Assembly (NCBI GenBank): GCA_949448405.1
Contig: CASTFX010000072.1
Location: 1-6,597, forward strand
Source: an uncultured Clostridia bacterium
GTDB taxonomy: Bacteria; Bacillota; Clostridia; TANB77; CAG-508
Direction: 5' to 3'
DNA length: 6,597 nt
The first letter of the stretch is position 1. Each line of letters opens with the position of its first letter. The notes under the pieces are model-generated. The model was not told the DNA's origin. It did not search any database and saw only the letters and a list, made by a program, of their open reading frames with translations. Below, piece by piece: positions 6,345 to 6,597 of this stretch. A program made the position numbers and the translations under genes.

Positions 6345-6597
6345 ATGGTCGAATGGCAAGATGGAGTAAAGATAAGTGATGCATATATAGATGAAAATGG
6401 AAATTTTAGAGAAGCAGAGTATGAAGGGGAAACACCTTTATGTGCAGCAAACTTAAATCTTATGCAAGAAATAAAAACAGCTTCAGTTGTACTACCCAAA
6501 AACACAACAATAACAAATGGCTACGAAGTAGTACTACCAGACGGACTACAGTATCAAGTCGGCAATAACTCACTAGAGGTAAGACTTAATGGAATAG
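6345..6597 (+). CDS. Phage tail appendage protein, N-terminal part (runs off the window)
   Basis: Eighty-four codons of an open frame that continues past the window end. The first part, MVEWQDGVKISDAY, then a short linker and TPLCAANLNLMQ, resembles the N-terminus of tail fiber or baseplate proteins of Bacillota phages, where a V-E-W-x-D-G opening and a T-P-L-x-A-x-N-L-N-x-M-Q motif are common (from memory). The second part contains NNSLEVRLNGI, similar to the N-x-L-x-V-x-L-N-G motif of fiber beta modules. There is no signal peptide or membrane segment. It lies 29 bases after the fiber stop, so it is probably in the same operon. Its function is likely structural or host-contact, but the missing C-terminus, which normally carries specificity, prevents a firmer call. 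Confidence 0.75.
   Translation, partial: MVEWQDGVKISDAYIDENGNFREAEYEGETPLCAANLNLMQEIKTASVVLPKNTTITNGYEVVLPDGLQYQVGNNSLEVRLNGI

Noticed and set aside
5967..6359. Minus-strand open frame of 130 codons over the S74-like domain
   Set aside because: It is antisense to a well-supported conserved domain. Its Phe/Ser/Leu-rich composition mirrors the Lys/Glu codons on the other strand.
6328..6369. ATG at 6328 as start of the last gene
   Set aside because: It stops after 13 codons and lacks a ribosome binding site. ATG 6345 has a properly spaced AAAGGAG and opens to the window end.
5590..6597. Diversity-generating retroelement target in the fiber or last gene
   Set aside because: No reverse transcriptase, template repeat or adenine-biased variable repeat is visible in the window.

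Overview
This window is part of the tail-morphogenesis operon of a siphovirus-type phage or prophage. All genes lie on the + strand, are packed head to tail with strong Shine-Dalgarno sequences, and follow the usual tail order: tape measure, small tail-tip protein, baseplate hub, fiber-like protein, next host-facing protein. The DNA is visibly AT-rich, with AGA/ATA/TTA-heavy codon use and GGAGG-type ribosome binding sites. Together with the protein families this points to a low-GC Bacillota host, most likely a Clostridia-type gut bacterium. That host assignment is inference. TAA, TGA and TAG are all used as stops, so the standard bacterial code applies.

Layout. Positions 3-2982 hold one tape-measure gene of about 992 codons, broken by an apparent single-base insertion (a C at 510). 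It therefore reads as a 204-codon N-terminal ORF and an 820-codon C-terminal ORF in another frame. At 2985-3386 is a 133-residue tail protein of the type often found between tape measure and hub. At 3383-4810 is a 475-residue hub (Tal/gp44-like minor structural protein) with a coiled coil and a repetitive C-terminal tail but no recognisable peptidase. At 4813-6315 is a 500-residue fiber/baseplate protein. It carries a GGxIGG-type beta region, a single dockerin-like calcium-loop motif and a C-terminal S74-like chaperone domain. From 6345 to the window end is the first 84 codons of another tail-appendage protein.

How they work together. The tape measure sets tail length and probably helps DNA cross the cell envelope. 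The 133-residue protein and the hub would form the tail tip beneath it. The 500-residue protein would trimerise through its S74-like domain to form a fiber or baseplate arm, and the last protein probably extends the host-contact apparatus.

I see no RNA genes, insertion sequences, CRISPR arrays, integrase, attachment site or promoter. The most notable observations are the tape-measure frameshift (a real lesion or a sequence error), the dockerin-like loop inside a phage fiber, the Ser/Lys pair of the S74-like domain, and the 11-residue Trp periodicity of the tape measure that is also visible in the DNA.
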